From Erinaceus europaeus (lineage: Eukaryota; Chordata; Mammalia; Eulipotyphla; Erinaceidae): DNA of 64,000 nucleotides. Positions 1 through 11,353 of the stretch are shown in pieces; position 1 is the first letter of the stretch; the number at the start of each line of letters is the position of its first letter. A model generated the notes under the pieces. That model was not told the DNA's origin and searched no databases. It was given only the letters and a program-made list of their open reading frames with translations. Made by a program: the position numbers and the translations under genes. The DNA lies in contig NC_080168.1 of assembly GCF_950295315.1 (NCBI RefSeq), forward strand, positions 64,751,838-64,815,837, in the 5' to 3' direction.

Positions 1-365
1 TAAAATATATTTCTCTTTTACTTAGGTCTTTTGATTTTTATTAATTTTTCAAAACTCTCAGCATAAAAATCTTGGATACATTTTTCTACAGTTGTATCTA
101 AGTGTTTTATTTGATGTTGTAAATATTTTAAAGCATTTTGGTTTTTATTGTAGAAATAGATTTCCGTATGTTGATTGACCTTGAATCTTCAGCTCTGTTA
201 AATTCAGTAATTAGATCCAGTCACTTTAATAGCTTCAATGATTTTTTTTTTTTTTTGACATAGATGATCTCGTCTGCCCCACATTTTCCTGTCTTACTTG
301 TCCTTTGTTTGTCTCTGTTGTCTCACTGTGCTAGGTCAGACCTCAAAGGCAAAACAGGCCTCATT
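1..365 (-). mobile_element. Old L1 ORF2 fragment, antisense
   Basis: The text runs like reversed L1 reverse-transcriptase sequence, with phrases such as 'tctaagtgttttatttgatgt' spacing and 'gacatagatgatctcgtctgc' that parallel the FADD region of mammalian L1 ORF2 read on the minus strand. No ORF survives. It continues off the left edge. A T-run at 242-256 interrupts it. Confidence 0.6.
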
Positions 366-380
366 TTATCAGGGAAAGCA

Positions 381-382
381 GT

Positions 383-422
<40 letters not shown>

Positions 423-424
423 TA
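381..424. repeat. (TA)n/(CA)n microsatellite
   Basis: About 14 TA units followed by a short ACACAC stretch. It lies against the tail side of the next SINE, so it may be a decayed A-rich tail. Confidence 0.9.
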
Positions 425-600
425 TATTTTTTAAATTTATTTTTATTTTGTGAGAGAGAGATGGAGAGAAAGATAGAATGAGACACTATAGCCTTGCTTA
501 GCTCTGGTTGATGATGGTGCTGGGAATGAAACCTGGGAGCTCAGAGCATCAGGCATGTGAATCTTTGCATAACTATTGGGATTTCTCAGAGCTGTAGATA
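425..600 (-). mobile_element. SINE F3, antisense
   Basis: Read on the minus strand it has the F3 order: 'ggttatgcaaag'-like head, 'catgcctgatgctctgag', a degenerate B box in 'ccaggtttcattcccagcac', then 'ccagagctaagcaaggc'. It is several percent diverged and has no clear target duplication. Confidence 0.65.
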
Positions 601-618
601 TTTCTCTCTTTCTCTCTG

Positions 619-658
<40 letters not shown>

Positions 659-671
659 CCCCCCCCCCCAA
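619..671. repeat. (CA)n plus poly-C tract
   Basis: About 18 CA units run straight into a C-run of about a dozen bases. C-runs beside CA or ACATAC sequence recur at 15,972, 22,288 and 22,856. Confidence 0.95.
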
Positions 672-1455
672 GTCTTCTTTTGCTCTGGTTCTCTGGGAGT
701 TAAAAACACTTTTTTTTTTGAGTGAAAATTGTACTTCATATGATTGTAGAAATTACAGCTGACTTGTAGAAAATTGGAAAATGGACTCTATGAAGTAAAA
801 AGTACCCTGTTTCCTTTAATATGAGATAACTTATGCTAACTTTTCACTTCTGTTCTTTCAGTCTTTTTTTTTTTATATAAACAATTTTTAAGCAATTACT
901 AATACAGTTTCTAAAATTTCTCTCAGTATCACGTTCCTACTGATCACTGCTTCATGAAATTTTTGAACACTTGATTTATAAGTTCTGGATATGTAGTTTA
1001 AGATTTTTTTTCCCCATTATAATTAAGATTAGAGATTCTTCCAGTTTCTGAAGTGTGGCCATCACTCAAAATGTATAGATTCTTTTTAGATTCTTTATTG
1101 TTACTATCACTATTATTAATATTTACTACCTTTATTTCATTAGGTATTGTTGGAATTTGTCCTTCAGACTATTTTTCTCTTACATGTTTTATTATTGATC
1201 TAACATTGGTTTTCATAATAATAAGATTTCAGGGGTATGCTGTCATATGTACACGTGTGTATAAATTCCTGCCCCCCCCCCCCCCCGCCTATGTATTCAT
1301 TATAGCAAATTTTGGTGTGAAATGTGGTCCATAGTGTCATTACTTTAAGGTCTAATCCTCAAATTCTAGAAACTCAAGAGTTGCTTACATGTTAGCTAGT
1401 TAAAACTATTTTCTAGTTTTCAAGTCTGGATAATGATTAAATCACTTCTACTCAC
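672..1455. other. AT-rich intergenic/intronic sequence, no gene seen
   Basis: No splice-flanked reading frame and no repeat I can name. It holds several T-runs and a poly-C tract near 1,272-1,286. Parts of 1,060-1,330 may be a very old L1 3' end, but that is a guess. Confidence 0.5.
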
Positions 1456-1459
1456 CTTT

Positions 1460-1722
1460 TTGTTTTGTTGCTATGGTCTATGTAGTTGCTGATGTAGTAA
1501 CCAATGTGAAATGCTACCCATGTCCCCACCTTCAGGGGGAATGCTTCTCAAGCAGTGGAACAGTGTTGCAGGTATCTCTCTTTCCCCTCTATCTCCTTCA
1601 TTATCTCTCTGTGTCTACCAAAACCATGGCTGCTAGGAGCAGTGGAGTTGTGCAGGAACTGAGCTTCAGTGATAACCCTAGTTACAAATAGATAAATAAA
1701 GCCCTGTCCCTGTGTGGGGGGA
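1460..1722 (+). mobile_element. SINE, old F2/mosaic copy, sense
   Basis: Recognisable blocks are 'tccccaccttcagggggaatgctt', 'gcaggtatctctctttcccc', then the long 3' section 'atggctgctaggagcagtgg' and 'agataaataaa' tail. The head with the Pol III boxes is strongly decayed, so the copy is old. Confidence 0.75.
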
Positions 1723-1794
1723 ATAATATTGCCCATGTTGTTGTTCTCACATACAAAAACCCATCACATGTTGTTTTATTGAATTCCAGCTAGT

Positions 1795-1925
1795 CCATTT
1801 GAGGTAGGCCATATTTTTTTCCATTTCATAGAATAGGAAATCAAGTTTTAGACAGACTAGCAGATTTAGCCACATTGCATTAGAAGCAAGTGGAAGAGCT
1901 GGGGCCTGGCCACAATTCATTTCTA
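1795..1925 (+). mobile_element. MIR-like ancient SINE, sense
   Basis: The order 'ccatttcatagaataggaaatcaag ... gatttagccacattgcattagaagcaagtggaagagctggg' follows the MIR core ('cccattttacagatgaggaaactgag ... tagtaagtggcagagctggg'). Divergence is high, as expected for this pan-mammalian family. Confidence 0.55.
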
Positions 1926-2044
1926 GAATGTGTTTTTATCTGTAGGCTCTGCTGCCAACATTGAGCCTTCACACACGTTCTGTTTATATTGTACATGTTC
2001 TGAATCTGTATATTCACTTTTAATGCTTATTAAAATTATTATTA

Positions 2045-2255
2045 TTTTCTTTTTTGTACTTATTTATTATTTAATAGAGGCAAGGAAATTGAGAGGGGCA
2101 GGGGAGATAGAGGGGGAGAGATAGAAAGACACCTACAGCACTGCTTCACCACTCGTGAAGCTTTCCCCCTGCAGGTAGGGACCAGGGGCTTAAGCCCCAG
2201 TCTTTGTACACTGTAATGTGAGCTCTTAACAAGGTGCACCACTGTCTAGCCCCAC
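2045..2255 (-). mobile_element. SINE F2, antisense
   Basis: From left to right it shows the reversed F2 features: GA-rich body, 'cttcaccactcgtgaagctttccccctgcagg', 'gggcttaagccc' (reversed B box) and 'aaggtgcaccactgtctagcccc' (reversed head). Confidence 0.9.
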
Positions 2256-3240
2256 TTTTAATGTTTAGAATAAACTCATTAAGCAAATTAATGAATCAAC
2301 ATGAGATGATGCTAGTTACTTCTAAACATATTTACCCACATTTAGGTCCTTTTATGTGTTCAAATTTAAAATTAGTTGAGATATTTTTCAACCTATATCC
2401 TCTTCTCTACCCTATCACTTCCCCAGTAAGTGGTTCAAAGACAATTAGCTCTGTGCCACTGAACCCTAGAATATGAGATATATCACTTACACTAGCAGAG
2501 GATACATGATTTTTAAACGTTTACCTCAGGAAGAATTTCACTATCAATTTAGATAAAGATCAGAGATCATGCTAGCTACTTTAAAATGTGATGTCATTCT
2601 GTACACATGTGCTTTTCCATGGAAGGAAAATGTGCACATGAAATGTGCACATCGCAGCCCCCAAATGTAGTCCCAGAGAATGCCCACTTGAGCAGAATGG
2701 CCATTCTCCAGTGAAGTATGCTATTCCCTGCTCTTGAGTATTTAGAGGAGGTGGCCTCTGTCTGCTGTCCTTGTGAAGCACACAGAACACATGCGACTCC
2801 CCCCACAGGGGCCTGGGTAGTGGGAGGCCCACCCAGCCAGCCTGCCTTTTATCTTATGCTGCCCCTACCTTGTGGTCAAAGCAGGCCTTCTTGATGGTTT
2901 CAGATGCAGTTCTCTGATCATTTGAGAATCCAGAACCAGTGCTACAGTGTAAAGCAAGAGCCATTATCTGTGAGTGTGTTTCCCTGATACATAGCGCTTA
3001 CTTGCATCTCACTAAAAAAACAACCTGGTTACACAGCCACAAGAGATAGCAATTATAGGCATGATTAAATCTCATTATTTTAATTATTAATTTAATAAGG
3101 ACAACCTAGAACGAGGCTATCTTCTGTATGGTTTGCCCAAATCACAGGCATGAGAAGTATAAGCCTGTGAAAACTGGCAGGAATTAAGTAGGATGATTGT
3201 TTTCTGTTCTGTGGAATGGGAAAAGTTTTTGTCTAGTGAC
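2256..3240. other. Repeat-poor non-coding sequence
   Basis: Reading frames here are short and lack splice context. 2,580-2,850 is more GC-rich than its surroundings. No known repeat was recognised. Confidence 0.5.
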
Positions 3241-3244
3241 CAGG

Positions 3245-3350
3245 GGATGGGAGGTGACATAGTGGATCAGGTACTGTACTCTTGAGCATGTGGTCCGAAG
3301 TAGATCCCTGGCATCCAGTGTGCCAGAATGGTGCTCTGGCTTTCTCTCAT
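3245..3350 (+). mobile_element. SINE F4 fragment, sense
   Basis: The text 'acatagtggatcaggtactgtactcttgagcatgtggtccgaagtagatccctggcatc ... gtgccagaatggtgctctggctttctctcat' follows F4 in sense. Its AT-rich tail (aaaggaataaattg) was the landing site of the next SINE. Confidence 0.6.
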
Positions 3351-3364
3351 AAAGGAATAAATTG

Positions 3365-3727
3365 GGGAGTCGGGCGGTGGCGCAGTGGGTTAAGCGCACG
3401 TGGCGCAAAGCGCAGAGACCGGCGTAAGGATCCCGGTTCGAGCCCCCGGCTCCCCACCTGCAGGGGAGTCGCTTCACAGGCGGTGAAGCAGGTCTGCAGG
3501 TGTCTGTCTTTCTCTCCTCCTCTCTGTCTTCCCCTCCTCTCTCCATTTCTCTCTGTCCTATCCAACAACAAAAGCAACGTCAACAACGGCAATAATAACC
3601 GCAACGAGGCTGCAACAACTAGGGCAACAAAAAGGGGGAAAAATGGCCTCCAGGAGCGGTGGATTCATGGTGCAGGCACCGAGCCCAGCAATAACCCTGG
3701 AGGAGGAAAAAAAAAAAAAAAAAAAAA
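3365..3727 (+). mobile_element. SINE F1, full-length long form, sense, with perfect TSD
   Basis: It starts with the F1 head and has an A-box-like tggcgcagtggg (3,378-3,389) and a B-box ggttcgagccc (3,435-3,445), the internal Pol III promoter of tRNA-derived SINEs. A CT-rich body, a CAA-rich part and the long 3' section follow, ending in about 20 A. The 14-bp duplication aaaggaataaattg flanks it at 3,351-3,364 and 3,728-3,741. The perfect TSD and intact boxes mark a young insertion into the tail of an F4 element. Confidence 0.97.
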
Positions 3728-3910
3728 AAAGGAATAAATTGTTAACAAGTAATAGCTAATGGTAGTTTTTGCAAGGGTCTTCTCTGTTCAGCAGAAGAGC
3801 CATTTTATTTCTCCTGAATAAAGTAAAAGATGTTTTGAGATTCCTCTTTCTCATTTAGAATGTGTGATTCATTTTTTTCAGACATCTTGCTAATTAAGAA
3901 TTCTTGTGTG

Positions 3911-4100
3911 GGCCGGGTGGTGGTGCACCTGGTTAAGGTCAAAAAGACCCTGGTTCAGGCCCCTGGTTCCCACCTGCAGGGGGAAAGCTTTGTGAGTGAT
4001 GAAGCAGTGCCGGTAGTTGTCTCTCTGTCTCTCTTCCTTTTTATCTCCCCCTTCCATTTCTGGCTGTCTCTATCCAATAAATAAATAAATAAGTATAATA
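3911..4100 (+). mobile_element. SINE F2, sense
   Basis: F2 head at 3,911, 'ccacctgcagggggaaagct', CT-rich body and terminal 'ctatccaataaataaataaataa' with AATAAA signals. aattcttg is found on both sides (near 3,899 and 4,120) and is probably the target duplication. Confidence 0.93.
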
Positions 4101-4134
4101 ACATAAAAAATTTTTAAAAATTCTTGCATAGGAC

Positions 4135-4265
4135 AAGGAGATATTTGGCATTATAGCACAAGACTTGTATGACTAAAGCCCAAGAGACCCCAGGGTTAAT
4201 CCCTGGTGCACCACCTTTTATGCCAGAACTGAATAGTTCTCTGGTGTCTCTCTCATAAAAATATC
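4135..4265 (+). mobile_element. SINE, F3/F5-like, sense, diverged
   Basis: 'ggagatatttggcattatagcacaagac ... ccagggttaatccctggtgcaccacc ... gccagaactgaatagttctctggtgtctctctcat' keeps the family order, including a degenerate B box. Confidence 0.55.
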
Positions 4266-4299
4266 TTCTTATTAATATTTTTAGAAGACAAGGACATAT

Positions 4300-4483
4300 G
4301 TTTTCTTTTTTTCTTTCTATTTTATTTTTATTTGACAGGACAGAGAAAAATTAAGAGGGAGGAAGAGACAAAGAAGACAGATACTTGCATCCTTACTTTA
4401 TGAAGCTTCCCCTATAGGTGGGGAGTAGGGGTTTGAACCTAGGTCCTTGTACATGGTGGTATGTATTCCACAGCTTGGCCCCC
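4300..4483 (-). mobile_element. SINE F2, antisense
   Basis: Reversed F2: 'gacaggacagagaaaaattaagaggg', 'gaagcttcccctataggtgggg', 'gtttgaacctaggtccttg' (reversed B box) and a terminal 'cagcttggcccc'. Confidence 0.87.
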
Positions 4484-4587
4484 AAAATACATCTTGATAA
4501 AATTTTATATCATACTTTTTGTTGCCAGAACCTTTTGTAGAGTATTTACTGAGAGTACTGAGTTGGTCTCTGTTTCCCAATAGGAGT

Positions 4588-7500
4588 TTTTTTAAATTTA
4601 TTTTTTATTTAAGAAAGGATTAATTAACAAAACCATAGGGTAGGAGGGGTACAACTCCACACAATTCCCACCACCCAATCTCCATATCCCACACCCTCCC
4701 CTGATAGCTTTCCCACTCTCTATCCCTCTGGGAGCATGGACCCAAGGTCGTTGTGGGTTGCAGAAGGTGGAAGGTCTGGCTTCTGTAATTGCTTCCCCGC
4801 TGAACATGGACGTTGACTGGTCGATCCATACTCCCAGTCTGCCTCTCTCTTTCCCTAGTAGGGTGGGTCCCTGGGGAAGCTGAGCTCCAGGACACATTGG
4901 TGGGGTCTTCAGTCCAGGGAAGCCTGGCAGGCATCCTGATGGCATCTGGAACCTGGTGGCTGAAAAGAGAGTTAACATATGAAGCCAAACAAATTGTTGA
5001 GCAGTCATGGACCCAAAGCTTGGAATAGTGGAGAGGAAGTGTTAGGGGGATACTCACTGCTGACTCTAGTGTACTTCTGCTTTCAGGTATATATTTTGCA
5101 TTTATTTATGGATATGTGTGAACATATGATCTCTCTCACATAACCTGATCTATATCTAGGTTTTGGGACTTTGTTAGGAAGTGAGCCACCTGGGAAGGAA
5201 TTAGAGAACACTGTGAAAGGAAAGGTCTCACCCGAGTAATGAAGCTGAAGGGTTGTCATTCCACACGTGAAGTCTCTGGACACAGTCTGAGCTGAAGCAT
5301 GTTGTGGTGGCAATAACTGTGTTGATTAGGTTGCGATCGGCAGATGCAATATTATTTGATATGGATTGGGAGAGGCATGCGGGAAAGTGGGCCCTATCCT
5401 AAGGTTCCAGGACTAGGGGAAATATAGGCTCTATAGTGGAGATGTGAGGTTCCTGCTGTCTTAGGGTTCAAAAAGACAATCGATAGTTAATGCTATCATC
5501 ACATTATTTGGTAATTGGGTTAACTTTGAAAAGTCCTTTTATTAGGGTTTGCTGTATAGTACCCAGTATCTTGTATATAGCTGTGCCATCGGTTGCTTCT
5601 GATCTACTTGGTCTAGGCTTTTGAGAGAGTCTGCATATCAATTACACAGCCTATATATTAAAAAAATTCAGTTTGTGTTTTGAAAAACTTCGAGACATAC
5701 AATTAATTTTCCCCCTCTCGTATTAATTAACTAGTCATTTATATGACTACATTTAACTAGGAGTGTACATAAACACCATTCCTACCACCAAAAGACTGTG
5801 ACCCATCCCTCCCACCCACTACCACCCCCCCACTGGCCCAGGAAGCTGCATGTTTACCCCTCACCACAGGGTTTTTACTTTGGTGCCCTACTTACAATTT
5901 GGTCAGGTCCTGCTTTTAGTTTCCCTTTCAGATCTTCTTCCTCAACTTCTGTTGATGAGTGGGATCATCCCATACTCATCTTTGTCTTTCTGACTTAGCT
6001 CACTTAACATGGCTCTGTCCAAGATGGGTCAGCGAAGGTGGGTTCATTGTTCTTGATAGCTGCATAGTATTCCATTGTGTATATATACCACAGCTTTCTC
6101 AGCCACTCATCTGTTGTTGGGCACCTGGGTTGCTTCCAGGTTTTAGCTATTCTGAATTGTGTTGCTATGAAGATAGGAGTACACACCTCTTTTTGGTTGG
6201 GTGTTATAGAGTCCTTGGGGTATAACCCCAGGAGAGGAATTACTGGATCATATGGAAGGTCCATGTCTAGCCTTGTGAGAGTTCTCCAGACTGCACTCCA
6301 CAGAGGCTGTACCAATTTACATTCCCACCAACAATGTAAAAGGGTTGCTCTGTCCCCACAACCTCTCCAGCATTTGTTGCTGCTGTCCTTTTTGATGTAT
6401 GCCATTCTTACAGGAGTGAGGTGGTATCTTAGTGTTGTCTTAATTTGCATTTCTCTGACAATCAGTGACCTAGAGCAGTTTTTCATATGTTTCTTAGCCT
6501 TTTGGATCTCCTCTGTAGTGAATGTTTTGTTCATATCCTCTGCCCATTTTTGGATGGGGTCATTTGCTTTTTTGTTGCTAAGTTTGCTGAGCTCTTTTTA
6601 TATTTTGGTGATTAGTTTCTTGTCTGATGTATAGCATGTGAAGATCTTTTCTGATTCTGTGAGGGGTCTCTTTGTTTAATAGTTTCTTTGGCTGTGCAGA
6701 AGCTTTTCAATTTGATGTAGTCCCATTGGTTTGTTTCTGCTTTAGTCTTTCTTGCAATTGGGTTTATTTCATCAAAGATGTCCTTGAGGGGTAGGTGGGA
6801 AAGTGTTCTACCAATGTTTTCCTCTAAGTATTTGATTGTTTCTGGTCTGACATCCAGGTCTTTGATCCATTTGGAGTTGATTTTTGTTTCTGGTGAGATA
6901 AAGTGGTTCAATTTCATTCTTCTACATGTTTCAACCCAGCTTTCCCAGCACCATTTATTGAAGAGAGCCTCCTTCTTCCATTTAATGCTTTGGGCCCCCT
7001 TATCAAAGATAAGATGTCCATAGGTGTGGGGGTTTAGTTCTGGGTTTTCAATTCTGTTCCACTGGTCTGTGTGTCTATTTTTTGTTCCAGTACTGTGCTG
7101 TTTTGATGATGATGGCTTTATAATATAGTTTGAGATCTGGGAGTGTGATGCCTCCATTTCTGTTTCTTTTCCTCAAGATGGTTTTGGCAATTCTAGGTGT
7201 TTGCAGGTTCCAGATAAATGATTGTAGTGTTTGTTCTATTCTCTTAAAGAAGCTTGGTGGAACTTTGATGGGTATTGCATTAAATTTGTATATGGCTCTG
7301 GGGAGAATATTCATTTTGATGATATTTATTTTTCCTATCCATGAGCATGGGATATCTTTCCATTTCTTGGTATCAGTTTCTATTTCCTTGAGTAGCAACT
7401 CATAGTTTTCAGTATACAAGTCTTTCACTTCTTTGGTCAACTTTATTCCTAGGTATTTGATTGATTTTGCTGAAACAGTAAATGGGAGTGATTTCTGGAT

Positions 7501-9241
7501 GTCTTCTTCTTCAGATTTAGTGTTTGCATAAAGAAATCCCACTGATTTTTGTAGCCTGACACCTTGCTATTTTGCCTAATAACTTCCAGTAGTTTTCTGC
7601 TGGATTCTTTAGGTTTTTCTGTATATACTATCATATCATCTGCAAATAGTGAGAGCTTGACTTCTTCCCTTCCAATCTGTATTCCTCTGATTCTTTTCTC
7701 TTTCCTGATTGCTATGGCAAGAACTTCCAATACTATATTGAAGAGTAATGGTGATAGTGGACAACCCTGTCTAGTCCCCGATTTGAGGGGGAATGCTTTC
7801 AGCTTCTGTCCATTGAGTATGATGTTGGCTGTAGGTTTGCTATATATAGATTCTACTATCTTGAGGAATTTTCCATCTATTCCCATTTTTTGTGGAGTTT
7901 TGGGCATGAATGGGTGTTGGATTTTTGTCAAAGGCTTTCTCTGCATCTGTTGAGATAATCATGTGGTTTTTGGCTTTGCTTTTATTGATGTGGTGAATGA
8001 CATTGATTGACTTACGGATGTTGAACCAGCCTTGCATTCCTGGGAAGAATCCCACTTGGTCGTGATGAACAATCCTTTTGATGTGCTGTTGTATCCGGTT
8101 GGCCAAGATCTTGTTTAATATTTTGGCATCTATGTTCATCAGAGATATTGGTCTGTAGTTTTCCTTTTTTGTTCTGTCCCTATCAGCTTTTGGTATCAGG
8201 GTGATGTTGGCTTCATAGAAGGTGGAAGGGAGTATTCCTGTTTCTTCAATCTTATGGAAAAGCTTAAGAAGTATGGGTACTAACTATTTCCTGAAGGTTT
8301 TGTAGAATTCGTTTGTGAAGCCATCTGGTCCAGGACTTTTGTTGTTGGGGAGATTCTTAATAACGGTTTCAATTTCTTTGTCTGTAATTGGTGCATTTAG
8401 GTTTTGTAGTTCTTCTTGGTTCAGTTTTGGAAAGGCATATGTTTCTAGGAATTGTTCCATTTCTTTCAGATTCTCTAGCTTGGTGGCATATAGTTTTTCA
8501 TAGAAGTTTCACAGGATTCTCTGGATTTCTGTGGTGTCAGTTGTGATATCTCCTCCATCGTTTACAATTCTATTAATTTGAGTCTTCTCTCTTTTTTGTT
8601 TGGTGAGTCTGGCTAGGGGTTTGTCAATTTTGTTTAATCTTTCAAAGAACCAACATTTGGCTTCATTGATCTTTTGTATGGTTCTCTTATTTTCGATGTT
8701 GTTTATTTCTGCTCTCACTTTAGTGATTTCTGTCCTTCTTGTTGCTTTATGGTTCCTTTGTTCCTCTTCCTTTAAGTCCTTGAGGTGTGCAGTAAGGTCG
8801 TTCATTTGAGCTTTTTCTTGTTGTTTAATATGTGATTGTATGGCTATAAGTTTCCCTCTCAATACTGCTTTAGCTGTGTCACAAGTATTTTGATAGGTTG
8901 TGTCTTCATTTTCATTTGCTTCCAGGAACATTGGAATTTCCTGCTTGAGTGAGTCTCTGACCCAGTGGTTCTTAAGGAGTATGTTGTTTAGTTTCCAAAT
9001 TCTGTGTCTTTTAATAATTTTCTGTTTGTTGTTAAATGTTAGTTTTACTCCACTGTGGTCTGAGAAGATACTTGGGATGATTTCAATGCTCTTGAATTTA
9101 TTGATGCTGTCTTTGTGGCCTAACATGTGGTCTATCCTTGAGTATGTGCTATGTGGATTTGAAAAGAAGGTGTATTCCAGTTTTTTTGGGTGAAGGACTC
9201 TGAAAATGTCCAAGAGTTCTAGTCTGTCATGGGGTGTTTTT
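4588..9241 (-). mobile_element. 5'-truncated L1 retrotransposon, antisense
   Basis: A poly-T start at 4,588 (the reversed poly-A tail) is followed by about 1.4 kb of 3' UTR and then ORF2 from its stop codon at 6,004-6,006 (minus strand) up to about 9,241, where homology stops inside the endonuclease domain. ORF1 and the 5' UTR are absent, the usual result of incomplete target-primed reverse transcription. The 3' UTR recurs at 19,640, 25,273, 50,862 and 58,635, which shows one dominant L1 lineage. Compared with the copy at 19,640 it lacks a segment of roughly 850 bp, equivalent to about 20,520-21,370. I found no clear target duplication. Confidence 0.96.
6004..9241 (-). pseudogene. L1 ORF2 (endonuclease/reverse transcriptase), frameshifted and truncated
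   Basis: ORF2p nicks target DNA and reverse-transcribes L1 RNA. The remaining minus-strand pieces, in protein order, are 9,213-8,509 (C-terminal endonuclease with the SDH motif in 'IFSDHSGVKL' near 9,060, then the linker), 8,139-7,840, 7,946-7,449 (reverse transcriptase, '[13 protein letters not shown]' and catalytic 'LFADDMIVY' near 7,626-7,650), 7,542-7,075, 7,157-6,612 and 6,534-6,004 (C-terminal segment ending '[10 protein letters not shown]'). The pieces overlap in different frames, so several frameshifts or stops have accumulated and no functional protein can be made. The order and motifs leave no doubt about the family. Confidence 0.96.
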
Positions 9242-9605
9242 CAGTCTTGTTTTTGTCTTCTATGTTCGAGGAGGAAGAGATGCCTCAGGTTTATTTTTCT
9301 CAGTGACCTAGAAATGAACATAAAAGAAAAAGGGACTCCTGTATGGTGTGTGATGAAGAGAAGTCCTCCGAGTCTACTCAGCTTGCAAAATGTGTTCTAG
9401 TGTATGACTCTGACAAAATACTTAGGAGGATTAAGTCTTATAAACAAGTAAAATGATATACTTGAGGACCTTTTGGATGTTTTTTTTTTTCCTTTTACAT
9501 AGGAAGATCCTGGAAGTCATCATAATGGTTATTTTCATCTAAGCAAAATAATTGAACATGTAATTTGGTGTGGTGAATTGGGAGTCATATGACAGAATCT
9601 AATTT
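9242..9605. other. Short non-coding stretch between L1 and SINE
   Basis: AT-rich, with a T-run at 9,480-9,490. No gene or nameable repeat seen. Confidence 0.5.
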
Positions 9606-9609
9606 TTTT

Positions 9610-9765
9610 TTACCATGACTTATTTATTCATTAATGAGGGAAGAAGACAGAAAAAGAGGACCAGGGCATCTCTCTATAGATGTTGGAGACTGAATTCTGG
9701 ACCTCATGCTTTTAAGCCCAAAGCTCTAGCCACTGACCACTGTTCTACTTCCTGGGCTGCTGAAT
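9610..9765 (-). mobile_element. SINE F4, antisense, diverged
   Basis: 'ttatttattcattaatgagggaagaagacagaaa ... gagactgaattctggacctcatgctttt ... agccactgaccactgttctacttcctgggc' follows reversed F4. The B box is degraded. Confidence 0.65.
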
Positions 9766-9799
9766 CTCTCTCTTTAATCTTCATACGCTTCTGCCCATA

Positions 9800-10540
9800 T
9801 TAAAACAAAACATTCTGCCAGAGTGCATCTGTTATAGGTGCACGTGTGCAAGGTGCCTGTGCCATTTTACATTCTCACCAGCTACATGTGAGGCCTGGAT
9901 TCTCCCCGGCACTGCCAACACCTGGCGTGATTTTAATACCCCAGGCGAGGGCCTCGGCCTGCTATCTCATTGTGGTTTTCCTTTCTATTGCTCTTGTGCT
10001 GAGGGTGAGTGGAATTTTATATGGTTCAGGTTATTTTTGTATCTTTCTTGGAGAAGTGTCTGTTATAGGTATTTGTTCAATTTCAAATTTGGTTGATTTT
10101 TATTGCTATTGCTGTGTTTTAAGAATTTTTGAATATTCTGGATATTAGACTGTTATTAGGTAAGTGATTTGCAAATGTTTCCTCCATTCTGTAGATCCCC
10201 CTTTCATTGTCTTAGTAATGTCCTTTGGTACATAAAAAGCCTTAACTTTTGATTTAGCTCAGTTTACCTGTGTTTTTCTCTAGCTGTTTGTACTTTTGCT
10301 GTTACCTAGGAACCCATTGCTAAATAAAAGGTGTTAAAGATTTACCTCCACTGTTTCTTCTAAAAGTATTGTGATTTTTGTGCATATAATTAGGTCACTG
10401 ATTCATTCTGAGTGAAGTTTTATTTATTGTGTGAGATAGGAGTTCTGTGAAAAATTTCAATTAGGTATTCCTAACATTGAGGCAATAAAATCGTCTGTTT
10501 TAACACCCATTTGTGGAGAGCTTATGTTAATGTCCTGGAC
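9800..10540 (-). mobile_element. Old L1 ORF2 3' fragment, antisense
   Basis: Phrases match reversed L1 ORF2 C-terminal text: 'cattttacattctcaccagctacatgtgagg', 'gaatattctggatattagactgttattagg' and 'cctccattctgtag'. Divergence is much greater than in the L1 at 4,588, so it belongs to an older wave. No open frame. Confidence 0.8.
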
Positions 10541-10584
10541 TCTGTTCTAAAGACTTTTTAAGTATTAATTAAAAAACAATTAGT

Positions 10585-10865
10585 TGGGAGTCGGGTAGTA
10601 GCGCAGAGGGTTAAGCGCACATGGCATGAAGCGCAAGGACAGGCGTAAGGATCCCAGTTCTAGCCCCCGGCTCCCCACCTGCAGGGGAGTTGCTTCACAG
10701 GTGGTGAAGCAGGTCTTCAGGTGTCTTTCTCTCTCCCTCTCTATCTTCCCCTCCTCTCTCCATTTCTCTCTGTCCTATCCAACAATGATGACAACAACAA
10801 CAGCAATAATAGCTACAACAATAAAAACAACAAGGGCAACAAAAGGGAAAATAAATAAATATTAA
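10585..10865 (+). mobile_element. SINE F1, short form, sense
   Basis: F1 head with A box tagcgcagaggg, a decayed B box (agttctagccc), CT-rich body and the tail 'aacaagggcaacaaaagggaaaataaataaa'. An imperfect duplication (aaacaattagt / aaaaaattagt) flanks it near 10,573 and 10,877. Confidence 0.95.
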
Positions 10866-10894
10866 AAAAAATATATAAAAAAATTAGTCTATAT

Positions 10895-11025
10895 GATAAA
10901 AATATGTGGAGAGAGACCAGTGCACTGCTCAGCTCTTGCTTCTGATGGTTCAGGGGATTGAATCTGGGACCAGAGAGCCTTTCAGGCAGGAAAATCTTTG
11001 CAGAACCATTATGCTGTTTCCTCTG
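10895..11025 (-). mobile_element. SINE F3, antisense
   Basis: 'agaccagtgcactgctcagctcttgcttctgatggttcaggggattgaatctggg ... ttcaggcaggaaaatctttgcagaaccattatgctgttt' is reversed F3 with the expected order of blocks. Confidence 0.8.
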
Positions 11026-11149
11026 CTAATATTAATTAAGTTAATTAATATGTAATGGCCCTCTCAGTCTTTTTTTTCCTAGTTAATGTTGCCATTTGTT
11101 CCATAGTTTACAAATGTTGATACTTATTTAAGGCATGTTTTAATTTTTC

Positions 11150-11340
11150 CCATTATCTGATACAAGAGAAATTGAGAGGGGGAGGGGAAGATAGTGAGGG
11201 AGAGAGAAAGAGAGACATATGCTGCCCTGCTTCACTGCTTATGAAGCTTCCCCCCCTGCAGGTGGGGAGTGCGGACTTGAGCCTGGGTTCTTACGCACGG
11301 CAGTATGTGCTGTCTACCAGGCACACCATGGCCTGCCCCA
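11150..11340 (-). mobile_element. SINE F2, antisense
   Basis: Reversed F2 body 'gagaaattgagagggggaggggaag', 'tatgaagcttccccccctgcaggtggggag', reversed B box 'cttgagcctgggttctta' and head 'ggcacaccatggcctgcccc'. Confidence 0.92.
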
Positions 11341-11353
11341 TGTACTGATATTT

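Noticed and set aside
3435..3445. Possible tRNA gene (A and B boxes)
   Set aside because: The boxes belong to SINE promoters. The sequence does not fold as a tRNA and continues into a CT-rich body and A tail.
3282..3737. 151-codon frame
   Set aside because: It lies across an F4 fragment and an F1 SINE. Similar frames appear in other F1 copies, so it is repeat-derived.
6077..6634. 185-codon + strand frame
   Set aside because: Antisense shadow of the L1 ORF2 on the minus strand.
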